A stretch of DNA of 64,000 nt from Pomphorhynchus laevis (Eukaryota > Acanthocephala > Palaeacanthocephala > Echinorhynchida > Pomphorhynchidae), in the NCBI GenBank assembly GCA_012934845.2, contig WNNJ02002853.1, forward strand, positions 25,806 through 89,805. The letters are read 5' to 3'. The notes below the pieces were generated by a model. It saw only the letters and a list, made by a program, of their open reading frames with translations. It made no database searches and had not been told where the DNA came from. The position numbers and the translations under genes are program-made. Positions 1 to 12,540 of this stretch are shown here, piece by piece (positions within the stretch are counted from its first letter, which is position 1; each line of letters opens with the position of its first letter).

Positions 1-157
1 ACGTATCTCCTATAATGAAATTTGATTATCTAGTATTACACTCTAATACAAAGTATATTATTTATTATCCATCCTTAAAAATTTTCCGCTAATGATTTTA
101 AATTTATTTTTAATATTATTGTGTTGATTTATATATTTTACTATTTTCTGTTCAATG
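1..157 (-). mobile_element. PLE-A (Penelope-like) 3' fragment, left half of a split copy
   Basis: The stretch matches the 3' end of the Penelope-like family seen many times in this window: the same terminal string, with the sense strand being the minus strand. It stops abruptly at about 157, where a LINE begins. The missing neighbour sequence resumes at 4582 on the far side of that LINE, so the two halves are one older element interrupted by a younger insertion. Confidence 0.7.
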
Positions 158-417
158 TCAATCAGTGATTACGTCAAAGAATTCTACGACGAGCAAGAAC
201 AATCACAGAAACATTTCCAGGATATCTAAAGTAAATACAAATTTAATTCGCAATTTGGAAATAGAATCAACGTCAAACTGACTATTTAATCTGATTGTTT
301 ATTCAAACTGCTTATTAATCAAACTGCTTATTCAAACTGTTTAATCATCTGCTGAAACAAATCTTCATTTTCTGAAATTTTTGTAAGATCGACGGAAGAA
401 ATCGCTGGCAAGTTTTA

Positions 418-1670
418 ATGCAGAGAAGACGTCCACGCAGATTTGTAATTACACCTAGTAGAGATGCTAATGCGACTTTGATGTCTCATGTGGATAATTT
501 AAGACTAGTGGACTTGAAGGAAGAATGTAAAAAGCGACGTTTACATTATATAGGAGCAAAGAGCTGTCTAATTACGCGCTTAAAAAGTTATATATCACAT
601 AAGCACAGTGATTCTTCCTTAAACAGGAAACGTATGAAAGTTGTTATTTGTATAAATCAAGTTCGAACGCTTACACTAGTGTTGATATCAGATGTTGTCG
701 ATGTGAATGCCCAGTTATCATACGTTTGCTCGTTCCCCAAGTTATGTTGTCCGAATACTAAAATAAAAGTCTGTTATGCGCCTTTTGTGTATACATGTCA
801 TTAAAGTTGAACGAAACGTACAATGAAACTCTTAAAGCTAGTAACAGTGTGTCAACACAGACTGATTGCTCAAATCTACCTTATTTAAGTATAAATACAA
901 TATCATGTGACAGAAACTATAACATGCCACATCACAGCTCCACTCCTTACCATCATTTGCTATCAAACAATAGTTCTACAAATCTCAATAATAAAATAAC
1001 ATTAATTGAGGATCATACTTCACCTATTGAAAATTCGAATATAACCCAGCAAACTACTACAAAATCATCTAAGTTAACTCTCTTACCTAGAACTACGCAC
1101 TCTAGAGTAATCGTAAATTCTTCTATAATTGATATCCATCGTAATAATAAATCGAGTGCCCATCATAAGTCATATAATAAAAACACAAAAACACCTATTG
1201 TAGGCACCCCTAATAGTTTGTACCACGGATCCCAAGTTACTCATCCACGAAACTCATACTGTCAGGCTTCAACTTTACATAACAACATATTTGGATGTTA
1301 CTTCAGAAATTAGATCAACTGCAAATAATTTAAAGTCAAATTTACCACGACGCAAATATGCCCCTAGTGAACGATGTCTAATATTTTCACATATACCCGA
1401 AATACCAAATGCATCGATACAAACCCAAGTAGATTCAGACTTAGTTACAGTGCATAACACTTTATCTCTTATGTTTTCATATGAAGATAAAGAAATCGCT
1501 AATAGTATTAGGGTTGTTTGGGCTTTTCGGTTAGGAAAACATAAAACTCATGCAATATTAAGTGGTCGTATTCTAAAAGTACTTTTTTTCTGACAGCAAA
1601 ACTGCTTCTGAAATTATATTACGTTCTAAAGGATATGCTTTTAATGATATTACAATAACGCGCGATTAAA
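418..1670 (+). pseudogene. LINE ORF1 with N-terminal SAP-like motif (broken)
   Basis: The first 128 codons open with a basic run, then LRLVDLKEECKKRRLHYIGA at residues 28-47. This has the pattern of a SAP DNA-binding helix-turn-helix (leucine, then LKEEC, a short loop, G-x-K, LI-x-RL). Frame shifts near 800 and 1290 lead into a low-complexity Ser/Thr/Asn-rich middle and a C-terminal part that resembles the ORF1 of the second copy at 40130-40960. The ORF1 product would be an RNA/DNA-binding partner in the transposition particle. The start at 418 is the first ATG of the open frame. SAP assignment is by eye. Confidence 0.6.
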
Positions 1671-1788
1671 GTTCTTAACATAGAAACCTAATGCGATCAA
1701 ATATCAAACTAGATATGTGAAGTGTTAAGATCAAGTTGAAAATCCTGCGGGTCAAATTTCGGATAGCGAGGAAACGTGTTGCCTTGAA

Positions 1789-4406
1789 ATGGAGTCAGAT
1801 GTTTGGTTGCAGACAAGTGCAGCTTGCCAAAACTCGAAAAGATACGTTTCCTCGGTCATACCTTTGGAATCAGAAAAATCTAAATTGAGAGTTAGGAGTT
1901 TTCGGCATCCTAAAATATTTTACACTAATGCAAGAAATCTTCGAAATAAGTTATCTTTTCTTGAATCCCTGATAGAAATACATAAAATTGATATCATCTT
2001 GATTACGGAAACGTGGTTTGACGAAGATTTTTGGGAGTGCTACACTATTCCTCACTGTGACTTATTCACATGTGATCGTACGACTTTGGGAGGTGGTGTA
2101 GCAGTATACATTCGTGCGTCGTGTTCTCTAATAGTTGCAACAGTTAAGAGCATTATAAAAACTGATATTGAATGTCTAGCATTACAAGTAAGCAAGTGTT
2201 CAGCAACAAGAAGTTTTGATCTCGTCGTTGCAGTATGTTATCGCCCTCCAAGTGGTAAACATGATGTTGCACTTGATATTTTAGAGCATTCTATAAATGA
2301 AATTCTTATATTAAATAAAAAACCTTTTACTGGCAGGTGATTTTAATCGCTTGAACTTTGATCACACTGCCGCTTCATTATGATTGAATCAGGTCGTTCA
2401 CTTTACAACGCGAAAAAGCGCTTATCTTGATAAAATTTACTGTAATGTGGATTCAATATGTAGTAAAGTAGAGCGTATTGCACCATTACATACCTCCGAC
2501 CACTCCTCTATACTAATAACTCCTCTTAACCACACTAAGCGCAAACTTAAAACTAAGCGGGTGTTATATGACAAACGTGAACATTATATGCTTAATTTAA
2601 AAACTGACGTATCCATCGCGTTACAAGTGATGATTACTCATAACTCTTTAACAATGGATAATTTAATTAGTTGTGTATCAAGTTCTTTCGATTCTTGTAT
2701 TCCGCGTAAATTCGTGTCGATTTATAATCGAGATCCTAAATGGATGACTCCTCTAATAAAAGAGATTGATTTCAAAAGAAATAAATAAACTTTCCAGTCT
2801 CATAAATATTTCCAAGAAGTCATTTGTTCAGGAACTGCTAGGTACAGGGAATTCGATAGACTTTTGGAAAAGTATTTCACGACTAAAGCCTAGTGGATGT
2901 AAATCAGATTTTGCTAACCTTAATCAATCTGATTTAGTATTTGCCTTAAATGAGATAAATGAGGATATCACGTTAGTATTGGATAAAACTAGGATTACGA
3001 ATGAAACTATACGCTATGAATCATTGGATGTTGTCATTTCCGCATCAGAAATAAGTTCGGAATTAACTCGCTTGAGTTCAAAAAAAGCATGTGGCCCAGG
3101 ACCGCCCGCTTGGATACTCCGGTATTTGGAAGATGTACTGTCTGAACCTTAAGCACATTTATTTTCGGAAATATTTCGATCGGGAAATTTTCCTGCTTGT
3201 TTGAAGATGTCTAAGGTTGTGTTAATTCCGAAAGGAGGTCAATCAATATCTAAAATGGCATATCGTATAATATCGTTGCTTCCGGTCATCGCTAAAATAC
3301 TAGAAAGCTGTTTTCGTCGACGAATATATCACAAATATAGTAACTATTTAGACAACAATCAATTTGCGTTTCGACCCGCAGGATCGCCAAACAATGCTCT
3401 ATTGTCAATCCATCATGTTTTGGTAGATACTCTAGACTCTCGCCTCTTTTCTGTAGTACAGCTTTTACAGGTTGACATTTCGAAAGCCTTTGATAACGTA
3501 TCTCATGCGAAACTATTAAGAAAGTTCAAAAACGCAGGATTCTCTGATTAGCATATTAATTTTTTAAACTCCTATTTAGATAATCGATTTCAATTTATAT
3601 CTCACCTAGGATCAAATTCAGAACCGCGTTGTATATTTAAAGGTGTTCCACAAGGATGTCTAATTGCACCACTTCTATTTGGAATTTACATGAATGATTA
3701 CTGCGTCAGTTGTTCCTCGTCAAAATGTTTTTAATATGCAGACGATCTTACTAAAATAACCAGCGGTGACAACTATATACAATCTGACATTATAATTGAA
3801 CAGGAATTAAGTAATCTTAAAGAATGGTGCTCGTGTAAGTCAAACATTATTCAGTTTGCGTTTAAAAGACCTCATTATAATTCAATGTCGTTAAACTTTG
3901 GTCTAGAGAGAGTCAGCTATTTAAAGATTTCGGGCTTGATATTTGACTCGAACTTGTCTTGGAAGATGCATGTTAAAGATACCGCATCTAAATGTGCTAG
4001 GCGTCTATACTTTTTAAAAGTGTTTAAGCAAAATGGTGTATTTGATTACCAGCTAGAGCTTGTTTACAATGCGACCATACGTTCAATTCTACTATATGCA
4101 TATCCTACACTTTGTGACATGACATCTTTTGAAATTAAAAAGCTTATTCGCATTCATAATCGAGGGCAGCAAATATGTGGCAAGAATATAGAACCACTTG
4201 AAGTTTCAATGAGCAGAATTTTAAAAAAGAAATCGCGTGCATCCATTGTAAAATATTTATTGACAATTTCATCATCACAATATTTAGGGATGGAAAAGGG
4301 ATACGATCTACGAAAGTCAAATAACATGGTTAAGCTTGCTCATCCAGAAAAGCTAAAGCGCAGCTTCTTACTTACAGCAGTACTACTCAGATCGTCTGCT
4401 CTTTAA
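1789..4406 (+). pseudogene. LINE ORF2: endonuclease and reverse transcriptase (broken)
   Basis: The endonuclease part (1789-2340) shows the sequence YTNARNLRNK, then IILITETWF, GGGVAVYIR and VAVCYRPPSG, the usual order in an apurinic-type LINE nuclease. A frame break follows before DHSSI near 2500, then a linker. The RT part has KVVLIPKGG (3210), QVDISKAFD (about 3470), GVPQGCLIAPLLFGIYMND (about 3640), and a damaged YADD near 3735 preceded by a stop. The C-terminal part (3885-4406) has the typical thumb region. At least four breaks separate the pieces, so no protein is expected. Confidence 0.8.
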
Positions 4407-4581
4407 TTGTTTATTGTGTAATTTTAAGACATTTTGAGAATATTATGTGTAATTCAAATTTTCCTACTTGTATATATTTTTTCATTCCTTCACATTTTGT
4501 CTATCGTATAAACAATATAAAGAATTATTGATTGATTGATTCTAAAGATGGTATTATATATTGTTTGTAAATTAATAATGC

Positions 4582-5438
4582 AAATAGTAACCTAGTATAA
4601 AATATGCATCTATTTAATTATTTAAATGATTTTGAAGAAATACAATATCATTACAAATTGTTGCAATTCCTAAAATTTCGTTATTTAATGTATTATATTT
4701 TATATTATATGATATGCGTGAAAGCTCATGCAAAAATATGTATCTTTTAAATTTAAATACGTAATATTTAAAATATAAATTAAAAGTAGTATTAATTAAT
4801 GTTTACTAATGTTAATCGAAACATATATTTCATATATATAAATTGTTTAGATTTAGTTTTTACACAGTTATGAACAAATTCATATTCTATAAAGCTTAAA
4901 AACAAGTCAGCTATAATTGAGCTACTATTACCTATAATTGGAACACCTTTTACTTGTCTAAATATAGATGTCCCTACCTTTAAAAAATTTTGATTTATCA
5001 AAATATTTAAGGATTCTGTTTTAAGGATTCAATTTTATCCATATATTTATATTTACTTGATGGTTTAAAATAAAATGTTAATTTAATGTTCATATCTAGA
5101 TATATACCTTTGTCATCAATATTGGCTTTATTAAGAATAAGACTACCTGCATATATTTGTTCGGTTATTGAATAAAAATTATTAGAGTTAAATACTCCTA
5201 TATTATCAATGTATCGAAACATATATTTCATATATTTATATTGTTTAGATTTAGTTTTTACACAGTTATGAACAAATTCATATTCTATAAAGCTTAAAAA
5301 TAAACTATAATTGGGCTACTATTACCACACATTGGAACACCTTTTACTTGTCTAAATATAGATGTCCCTACTTTTAAATAATTTGGATTAATCAAAATAT
5401 TAAGGGTTCTATTAATTCAATTTTATCCATTTATTAAT
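4582..5438 (-). mobile_element. PLE-A reverse-transcriptase fragment, right half of split copy
   Basis: Read on the minus strand this gives pieces of the Penelope-like RT: a V-P-I-G-N-SS block followed by ADLFLSFIEYEF, and KYMFRYIDNIGVFNS. The conserved block occurs twice (about 4830-5010 and 5215-5420), so the copy carries an internal duplication. It is broken and old. It continues the fragment at 1-157. Confidence 0.7.
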
Positions 5439-5576
5439 ATATATCACATATCGTATCGTTACATATTCAGATGTTCGCAAAAGAAAATCGAAATGAAAAC
5501 ATCATTCGCTTTGTTACCTTTTTCTGAAATTCATAAGCATCGTCTAAATAGCTAAATAATTTAATTCGCAAATTGA

Positions 5577-5646
5577 ACAGCGCGTACGTGCTGTTCAATA
5601 GTAACAGCGCGTACGTGCTGTTCAATAGTAACAGCGTGTACGTGCT
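5577..5646. repeat. Tandem repeat, 27-bp unit with palindromic core
   Basis: About 2.6 copies of a 27-bp unit. Each unit contains AGCGCGTACGTGCT, a 14-mer that is nearly its own reverse complement, joined by TTCAATAGTAAC. It is far more GC-rich than its surroundings. Confidence 0.8.
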
Positions 5647-7074
5647 AAAGTAAAATAAAAATTTATATTACATATATATTATTTTTAACTTAATTGTAAG
5701 TATATTATTATGTAACTATATTATTTAATTTTTAATTTTTAATTATTAAATTATCTAAAAATTATGATTATTGATTAAATAATTCAAATAAATTAAATAT
5801 ACATTAAATATTCATACGCGATACATGGAATTCATCTGTAAGATGGATCACATCTTACAGATTTATGAAGTTATCACGCGTTGTTTCCAATCAGCCTTAT
5901 TATGGGTGGACTTATTTTTAACATCGATGTGTAATATCATAGCACATTAGATTTATTGCTATTGATTATAAAAGGATATGGTGACGTGGAATTATGAAAA
6001 AATAAAAATATCTTAATATATTTATAGATTTAATGTTTGGAACCGAAAACAAATGCTAAATAATTTATAAAATATGAATAAATCAAAATTGACAAAACTG
6101 AATTAAGCGTTAGGTATCTCGTGACTTTTATAAAATGTCTAATTTATAATAAATAGCTAAAATTGTGGTATATTTGTATTTGTTTAACGACAAACCGTTG
6201 TGGGAAAGCAAAAGCGATATTTTCGAAATTAATTATAATTAATAGTAATATTAAAGTAATATTAAGTTGTATTCATGTTATTTAATGTTTGAAAAAAACT
6301 TTAAGGCAATAACGTTTTAATTTCGATTAAATAAAGGAAAGCGTACAAATCTATTAATCTTTAATTTTAATTACGAAAATCCTAAATGATAATACTTGCG
6401 ACCAAATTGCAATTCAATATTTGACATACTCTATATTTTATACATTAATTCATTACACAGCTTAAATTAATTTTAACGTAATAAACATTTTCTGGTTTTA
6501 TCACCAAAAATACAGATACCATCTTTTTGCTAGATTTACATTAAAAATGTTGATATTTTATACAACAAAAGGTTACTGATATTATTTTAATTTCTGAAAA
6601 TTATTATATTATTATATACTTTACACCGAAAAATAAATTGTCTCAGTACACAATTCTGATGCGTCAAATAATTTATTTATATCTCTTTCCGTAAAGAAAA
6701 TTTCTACGGGAGTAATTAACTTGTGATTACTGAAATATTCGGATTCAAATGTTCCGGTAATTATCTGAATATTTAAAGTCTTGAGCACATAATATACACA
6801 ACTCACAACTTTTATAATATAGACTCAGTTATTTGATTTTATTATATTTAGGATCTCTTATTATATTATTATATCATTTTATTATATCATATAGGATTTT
6901 ACATTTTGCAAGACATTAAATAATTGAATAATTTTATTGTTAATAATTAATAACATTATATCTAATTTATAAATGAATAGATTAAACAAAATTGATCTTA
7001 ACCAATTAGGTACGTTTGCACATAGTTAATTATTTACAGTCGATTACCACTTTTAGTATAGCGAGTATACTTTC

Positions 7075-7186
7075 GGCCCTTATTCCTCATATATTTTTAA
7101 GAGGAATAAGGGGCCTATTCTAATATTCCTTATAAAAGTTATTTTATAAGGAATAGGAGCAGAAACCTGATAACATATCAGTTTCT
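7075..7186. repeat. Three consecutive hairpins
   Basis: The arms are 7075-7088 with 7101-7115 (GGCCC-TTATTCCTC, one-base bulge), 7125-7137 with 7142-7154 (ATTCCTTATAAAA, perfect 13 bp, 4-nt loop), and 7161-7172 with 7176-7186 (AGAAAC, CTGATA). The last hairpin shares GAAACCTGATA with the structured end of PLE-A, so this may be a diverged PLE terminal module. No coding content was seen. Confidence 0.6.
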
Positions 7187-7718
7187 TCTATGTTATTTGT
7201 CAATGACGTTATTCTGAGTGAATCACTAATTTTTTTACAAACTCAGTTTTTTTCATTTGCTTTACTAAATATTTGTTGATCATAATGGTGGAGTCGCATA
7301 TGGTGAATGCAGAATGAAGTGCAGCGATGGTGTCATTGAAACAAAAAAAGTCAACTCGAAACGAGATTTATGAGTAGACAAAGATTCGTGGATTCGTCAG
7401 AGATCTTCGCTTGTAGAGTGATGAAGCTATCAAGCCGTCGTTTCAAAGATCTCACTCATGCAAGAGACTGTTATTTTTGGATGGATGTTTAAAATCGAAG
7501 GCGCATCATATTCATTGTTATTGTTTATAGAATGACGCTTAATTATAATCATTTCACGTGATTATAATCATGATAAAATCAAAATATCGTAATATATTTA
7601 TAGATTTAATAATTGGAATCGCGAAAAATTATAAATAATATACCATCCGAAGAAAACGTTAATTATGGAAGGCAATCCATAATGGGATTTATTAATGGGA
7701 TTGTAACAATCCCATCAT

Positions 7719-8643
7719 TTGTTGTTCTACTGTGCCTTATATCAGCTCTCTCTATTTATCAAACCCTACTCCTTTAACGTTACGCAATACGCCGATGACA
7801 TACTCATCTATGATTATGCACCCGCCCATCACATACACGATATCGCCATTTTTGTTTCCAACTGTCTTTATCCTATCTACAAACGTCTCTCCCATCTTCG
7901 TCTCGTTCTAAACTCAGACAAGTCCAAAATAATGTGGATCCTCTCCCGTCAACCTAATATATATCCCCCACCTGTATATTTTGCATCATCAATAATCCCC
8001 ATAATACACAATCTCACTTTCTTAGGATTCTATTTTCCTTAAACCCTTCGACCGCGACAAGGTCCGCACGTCTGACTTAATTCTCATTGACATCTGCCGT
8101 ATCCGCCCCCTTATCGACTTTCAATCTTGGATGTATCTTATTTCATCACTTATCTTCCTTAAAATCGATTACTGCCTTAGCCTTCTCGCAAATTCTCAAA
8201 AATCTATCATTCTATTCCTACAACGCATCATCAACTTCGCCGTTCGAGTGCTCCTACTTCTCCGTCGCTTCGACCACACATTCACATATCTTGCACAACT
8301 CTCCTGGCCCACAATCTACATTCGCATACAATTCCGCTTTCTCCTCACGTTTCGGCTCATCACTGTCGGCTCCCCATCGTTCATCAACCTCCCTTTCTTA
8401 GACGACACTCGCCACACCTCTCTATCGCTGCGTTCACGTCATTTCCTCTTACTCCACGTTCCCAATTACTCTAACAACTACGGTCTTCGATCATTTATCG
8501 CCGCCGCTCCCCTCGCCTGAAATCAGCTCCCTCTCAACGTCCGCCGCACTCCCTCCTTTATTATATTCAAACACCTCATCCGTTCCCACATTCTCGACAC
8601 ATGATTTAGACTTTTGTTTGTTTTTATAAATAAATAAATAAAG
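7719..8643 (+). mobile_element. 5'-truncated L2/CR1-like LINE, 3' part of RT ORF
   Basis: Starts inside the RT just before QYADDILIYDYAP. It continues through LRLVLNSDKSKIMWI, a frame break near 8040, FLQRIINFAVRVLLLLRRFD (about 8215-8270), and a C-terminus ending in the NQLPLNVRR...FKHLIRSHI type near 8590. The 3' end is a short AATA repeat (8625-8642). Being 5'-truncated is normal for dead-on-arrival LINE copies. Related copies lie at 43320-45560 and 58970-61230, and scraps of the family at 25565-25690. Confidence 0.8.
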
Positions 8644-8945
8644 ACTTTGTTAACTAACACAGAAAAACATCAAAAAAATAAAGTAAAATAGTATAAGACA
8701 CAAACCGAATTAAGACAATATCTTCTTTGCATCTTCTTCTTTGTCTTCCCTGTACTTACGGCCTCAAATCCAAGGGGATCTGAGCCCCCCCCCAACCGAT
8801 CCAACACGCCGACTTCCGACTAAACCACCCAGGGTCTTTCACCCCCGAAGAGTCCAGTCGGCACGGACTATGCTGGGTAAACGAGAGACGAGGAGCTTAA
8901 GAAACCTTAGCCTTTACTCTGGGAGACGTCCTCTCGAAAATAAGA

Positions 8946-11210
8946 CTAATCCTGAAATAGCCCAGGTGCCCCAAAGGCGCACCTGAGTTTTTCTTTCAAT
9001 GACAGATACTGGGCCCGTTTCAGAGCCCATCTAGCTTTCTTCAGGATACGTTTAAGTCTATCCAGGTCAGCTTTCGCCGACCATTTCACCGTAACGGTGA
9101 ACCCCAGGTATTTTACTCGACTGGTGAAGACAGGGAGTGGTTGATTAATCAAAATGGAAGAGAGGGCAGAGAGTGCTAATCTCTTGAGCTTTTGCTTTGT
9201 TGCAGGGGCGCCATGAAAGACAACCACCTGCGATTTGGCGGAGTTTAAAATAAGATTAGACTTGGGTAACTGGTCTTTTAATCTTAAAAAGAAACGGCTG
9301 ATGTCCGAGACAATGTCTTTGCACCTGCGTCCAGAAAACAGAACTGTGGTATCATCAGCATATACCACTAGACGTTGTTCGCGTTTAAATATTTTAAAGA
9401 GTTCAATGAAGGTAGCAAGATATAAGATAGGATAAAGTGGGGAACCTTAAGGCACACCGTAATAGGATATAACTGATGCGCATCAGGGTCGTCTTCATAG
9501 TAAAATCGCTTGGTGTACAGCATAATCTCCACCCTGTTCACAATTCTCGCAGGCAATCCGAGGGACCTGAGAGAAAAAATCACAAAGGAAATTGAGATAC
9601 GGTCAAATGCAGCAGACAAGTCGAGGAAAACAGCCACAACTAAACGATAGCTATTCTCCCGAGAAAACTTTTCACTTCACCTACTGCTGAATGGACCGAG
9701 CGACCTTTAACGAACCCATGAAAACCAGGAGGGATCAAATTACACCTACTTAAATGGTTGCAGATTTTACGCGCAAGCGCTTTTTTGTAAATCGACACGA
9801 GGGCATTTTGAATCGAAATGGGTCGCAGATCTTTAGGGCATGAGCAGGATTTTTTCTTAGGAATAAAAACACGCTTACTAATATTGATGTCTGCTACATC
9901 GGACGGTGAGGCTAAAAGCATGGTGACGGCCACCTCTCTTCTCTGATCAGCTGTCAAAAGCTGACAGACCCGCGAAGAAAGTGGAGAGATGGATTTGGAG
10001 GTGCCCGGGATTGGACCTCATGAGTTAAGGATATCCGTAACAGATAGATCCCTACTCCTGAAGTTACACCAAGGCGGGATTGGTTGAAGTGATTGAGTGG
10101 CTCCATAGTTGTGTAGGGCTAGTGACTCTTCCAAAACTTTATCAAGGCCTACATTCCCTATCCAACCCAATGCTCTATCCTTCCAGCAAACAAACTTCTC
10201 CTTGAAAATCTTCCAAAAGGAAGATTGAGAAGGATTAAGCCGAACAATACTCGTCCTATCCCTACTCAGCTGGAACCTATATCTAGTGCTCCAGTATTCA
10301 TTCGAGAGAGCCCGTCTGGCGGAAACAGAGAGATTAGGAAGGTTAAGCAGTTTCGCTAGGACCTTAAGTTTCGTCGGAGTGAGATTGTATATACGACCTT
10401 TATAGGTAGTCGATAGAATCGCGGTAGCTTGCGAAAAGAGGTAGGTATTAAATTTGGTCAAACTCTCATTTCCTATTAAGGGAAAGAGTTGGATAGCCGC
10501 TTGAAATAGGGCCACTCTGATCGGATCAAAGTGAAACCTCCTTCGAAGCAACATATCTTCCTCAATTCTTAAACGAATTCGGTCATTAGAGGTGGACAAT
10601 TGCTGGCGCAACTGCTCCGTGCAGAGGGGTTTTAAAAGCCACCTCGAGTGAAGCAGTAAATGTCGAGGGTAGAATTTGTTGATGTTAAATGAAAGGTAGG
10701 TGACGGGGGTTTGTGAATAAAGTAATCGTTCCTAGCTCTGCGAAGTGCTGCATTGATCCAACGACCAGTTCTGTCGTTGAAGTCCCCTAGTATCATGTCA
10801 TAACCGCTGTCAATAATACCATCCAGAAGGTTACGGTTCTTGTGAATTTCCCCTGGACGAATATATACATTGGCTAGACTGAAGCTTTAACCGTTCTTAC
10901 TAAGTGAAACTACCAAGCAAGACAGGGCTGGACGTGAGTAGTTTAGCAAGAGGGAGGACTTTAAGGAGCACTTAACTAAGGTCAAGAGTCCTTGAGATGA
11001 AGAGGAGTGGGGTGGGGTTATGTACGGAGTATAGTGGTAACAGATATGCTTTGGAATAAATCGAGTAATGTCCTGGGGGAGACGGATAGACCGCGTCTCC
11101 TGAAGGACTATAACATCTGCATCTCTACCGGATAGAAGTCTAAGGGCAGAAGCACCTCCCGAGTTCCACTGAAGGATATTCAGTGAAAAAGGCTCATGAG
11201 TACTCTGCAT
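8946..11210 (-). pseudogene. LINE ORF2: endonuclease and RT (broken)
   Basis: The endonuclease begins at 11210 with FSLNILQWNSGG and ADVIVLQETRS. Its second half, with MILGDFNDRTG and STLDIY, lies around 10870-10680 after a stop. A linker frame is at 10611-10018. The RT begins at 9957 with KRVFIPKKKS and DLRPISIQNALVSIYKKALA, then GFVKGRSVHSAVGEVKSFLGR, FLDLSAAFDRIS (9630), YPIT (9470), VYADDTTVLFSG (9365) and the thumb up to 8946. Pieces alternate frames, so it is not functional. Placement near the I group is by motif style only. Confidence 0.8.
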
Positions 11211-11350
11211 TGTGATGGATTAGTTGGATGGGGGATTGCCAGCCTAGACAAATCCAGGAGCAGGAAGGTTTCCCGTCCTACAGCTAGCTCCGTCTAGGGT
11301 TGGCACTTGCCCCTGGACAGTATCATCATTTCCCCATTGTTTCTGCCTGA

Positions 11351-12491
11351 TCAACTTTCCAATCTTGATTGGGGGACGGCGTGAGCAGAGGCCCCCCTTT
11401 TGTTCGAGGTCTTGAGTGAAGAAACAGGAAGTTCTGGATTCACGAATAGATTTGAAATAGAGGCCGCAATAAACGCTTGGACCTCTCTTTGAAACGAAAA
11501 CAAACGCTGATCCATAATCGACAACAGCTCGCTGTCGGACATCCTGGTTGCTGCCTGAGAAAAAGAATCAGGTGCCGGCTTGGAGGGTTTGATTAATATA
11601 GACTGATATTTCTTGAAGTGCTCGCATTTCCTACTCCACGCGGGATGCGCTCCTCCGCAGTTGGAGCAGGCCAGATTATTTGTGCATGGAAACGAGGACT
11701 CGGCGTAGGGGCAATCTTCATTACCACATTTCCCACAGCGCTGGACCGCACTGCAGCTAGAGGTCCAGTGCCCCCCCCATTTGTGACACCTGCTACAGTG
11801 CGGGTAGGTGCATTCTTCCTTGCCAACCACTCTAAATTTGAGGTTAAAGCCCATAAAGGGGTTGCAGGAGGATTTTTCTAAGAGTTCAGCCTGCCCTATG
11901 ACGGCGGAGCAGAATCCAACATTAATTGGTAGACCGTTCCTCCCCAACAGGGGACGTACGTTTTTTATCTTGTAAGTCTTACTTATAAGATGGATGTCTT
12001 CTTCCTCCATCTGTGTAGGAAGATTACTTATTTTTAGGAAGGCCATAATAGGTTTCCTCTCAAATTCAGCAATGTCGCAGAAGTTAGCGACAAAGTACCT
12101 CTCAAAGCTCTCCAGGAGGTCCTGGGTAGCAAAGGAAATTTTTATGCTGGTGTCAAAATATCTAACTGAGTTGTAGACTACACGGTTTTTCATACTATGT
12201 GCAAACTCTCTTAGAAATTTGTTGTATAGGACGTCTTTCTAAAGGCTTTTTTAAAATGATTATCCCCAAATTTGGAATCTTAGGGATCGGGGGAAGTAAT
12301 TCCCCAAAATTCTCATCAATATAAGAAGAGCCACTAACCTTGTTGTCTTCAATTGCCGAAATTTTCATAGCAGTATTGTCTATTTTCGTTGAAACAACAG
12401 AATTCTTTGATAGTCCGTCACTGTGCAAACTCAACATTTTGTTTGTTTTTCTTCGTGGCCATGTGAGCGTGCGCCAGCACGCATTTGCCAC
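11351..12491 (-). pseudogene. LINE ORF1 (gag-like) with CCHC zinc knuckles, frame break near 12195
   Basis: The 280-codon part (12193-11351) contains an RNA-binding-like segment (NVRPLLGRNGLPINV) followed by three Cys/His knuckles: CSRCHKWGGHWTSSC, CGKCGNEDCPYA, and CSNCGGAHPAWSRKC, at roughly residues 130-190. An upstream 98-codon piece (12491-12195) in another frame supplies the N-terminus. This order (RRM-like part, then knuckles) is typical of ORF1 in the I and Jockey groups, where the protein coats the RNA. A frame break separates the two pieces. Confidence 0.75.
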
Positions 12492-12540
12492 GTAAAAATA
12501 AATCTATTTTTTTCTGTTGATTGCGCGAAAATTACAGGAA

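Larger units (their letters stand above)
158..4580 (+). mobile_element. CR1-group LINE (SAP-LINE copy 1), near full length, decayed
   Basis: A two-ORF non-LTR retrotransposon. ORF1 lies at about 418-1670, ORF2 (apurinic-type endonuclease plus reverse transcriptase) at 1789-4406. The 3' end carries a short (ATTG)n-type repeat near 4525-4545 instead of a poly-A tail, as CR1/L2-group elements do. Both ORFs are broken by frameshifts and stops, so it is inactive. It sits inside a PLE-A copy. Clade placement (CR1, Daphne or Crack) is inferred from motif style and is not certain. Confidence 0.8.
5439..7690. other. AT-rich spacer without recognisable gene
   Basis: I see no convincing coding region here. 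A 61-codon frame on the minus strand (6621-6806) is unrecognised. Two patches (about 5980-6060 and 7570-7650) resemble each other around TATTTATAGATTTAAT, suggesting two remnants of one dispersed repeat. Local tandem and hairpin features are listed separately. Confidence 0.5.
8722..12500 (-). mobile_element. I/Jockey-like LINE, minus copy, near full length, decayed
   Basis: Reading the minus strand from about 12500: ORF1 with zinc knuckles, a short spacer, then ORF2 with endonuclease and RT, then a GC-richer 3' UTR ending in an A/G-rich tail near 8722. The 3' UTR shares a block with the + strand copy at about 15840-15910. ORF2 is split into at least five open pieces. Its head faces the head of the second copy, with only some tens of bases between them. 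Confidence 0.8.

Noticed and set aside
6621-6806. 61-codon minus-strand frame as a host exon
   Set aside because: It reads fairly protein-like but matches nothing I know and lacks convincing splice sites or neighbours.
11593-11881. Overlapping 77- and 87-codon frames inside the LINE ORF1
   Set aside because: Shadows of the zinc-knuckle ORF1 in other frames.
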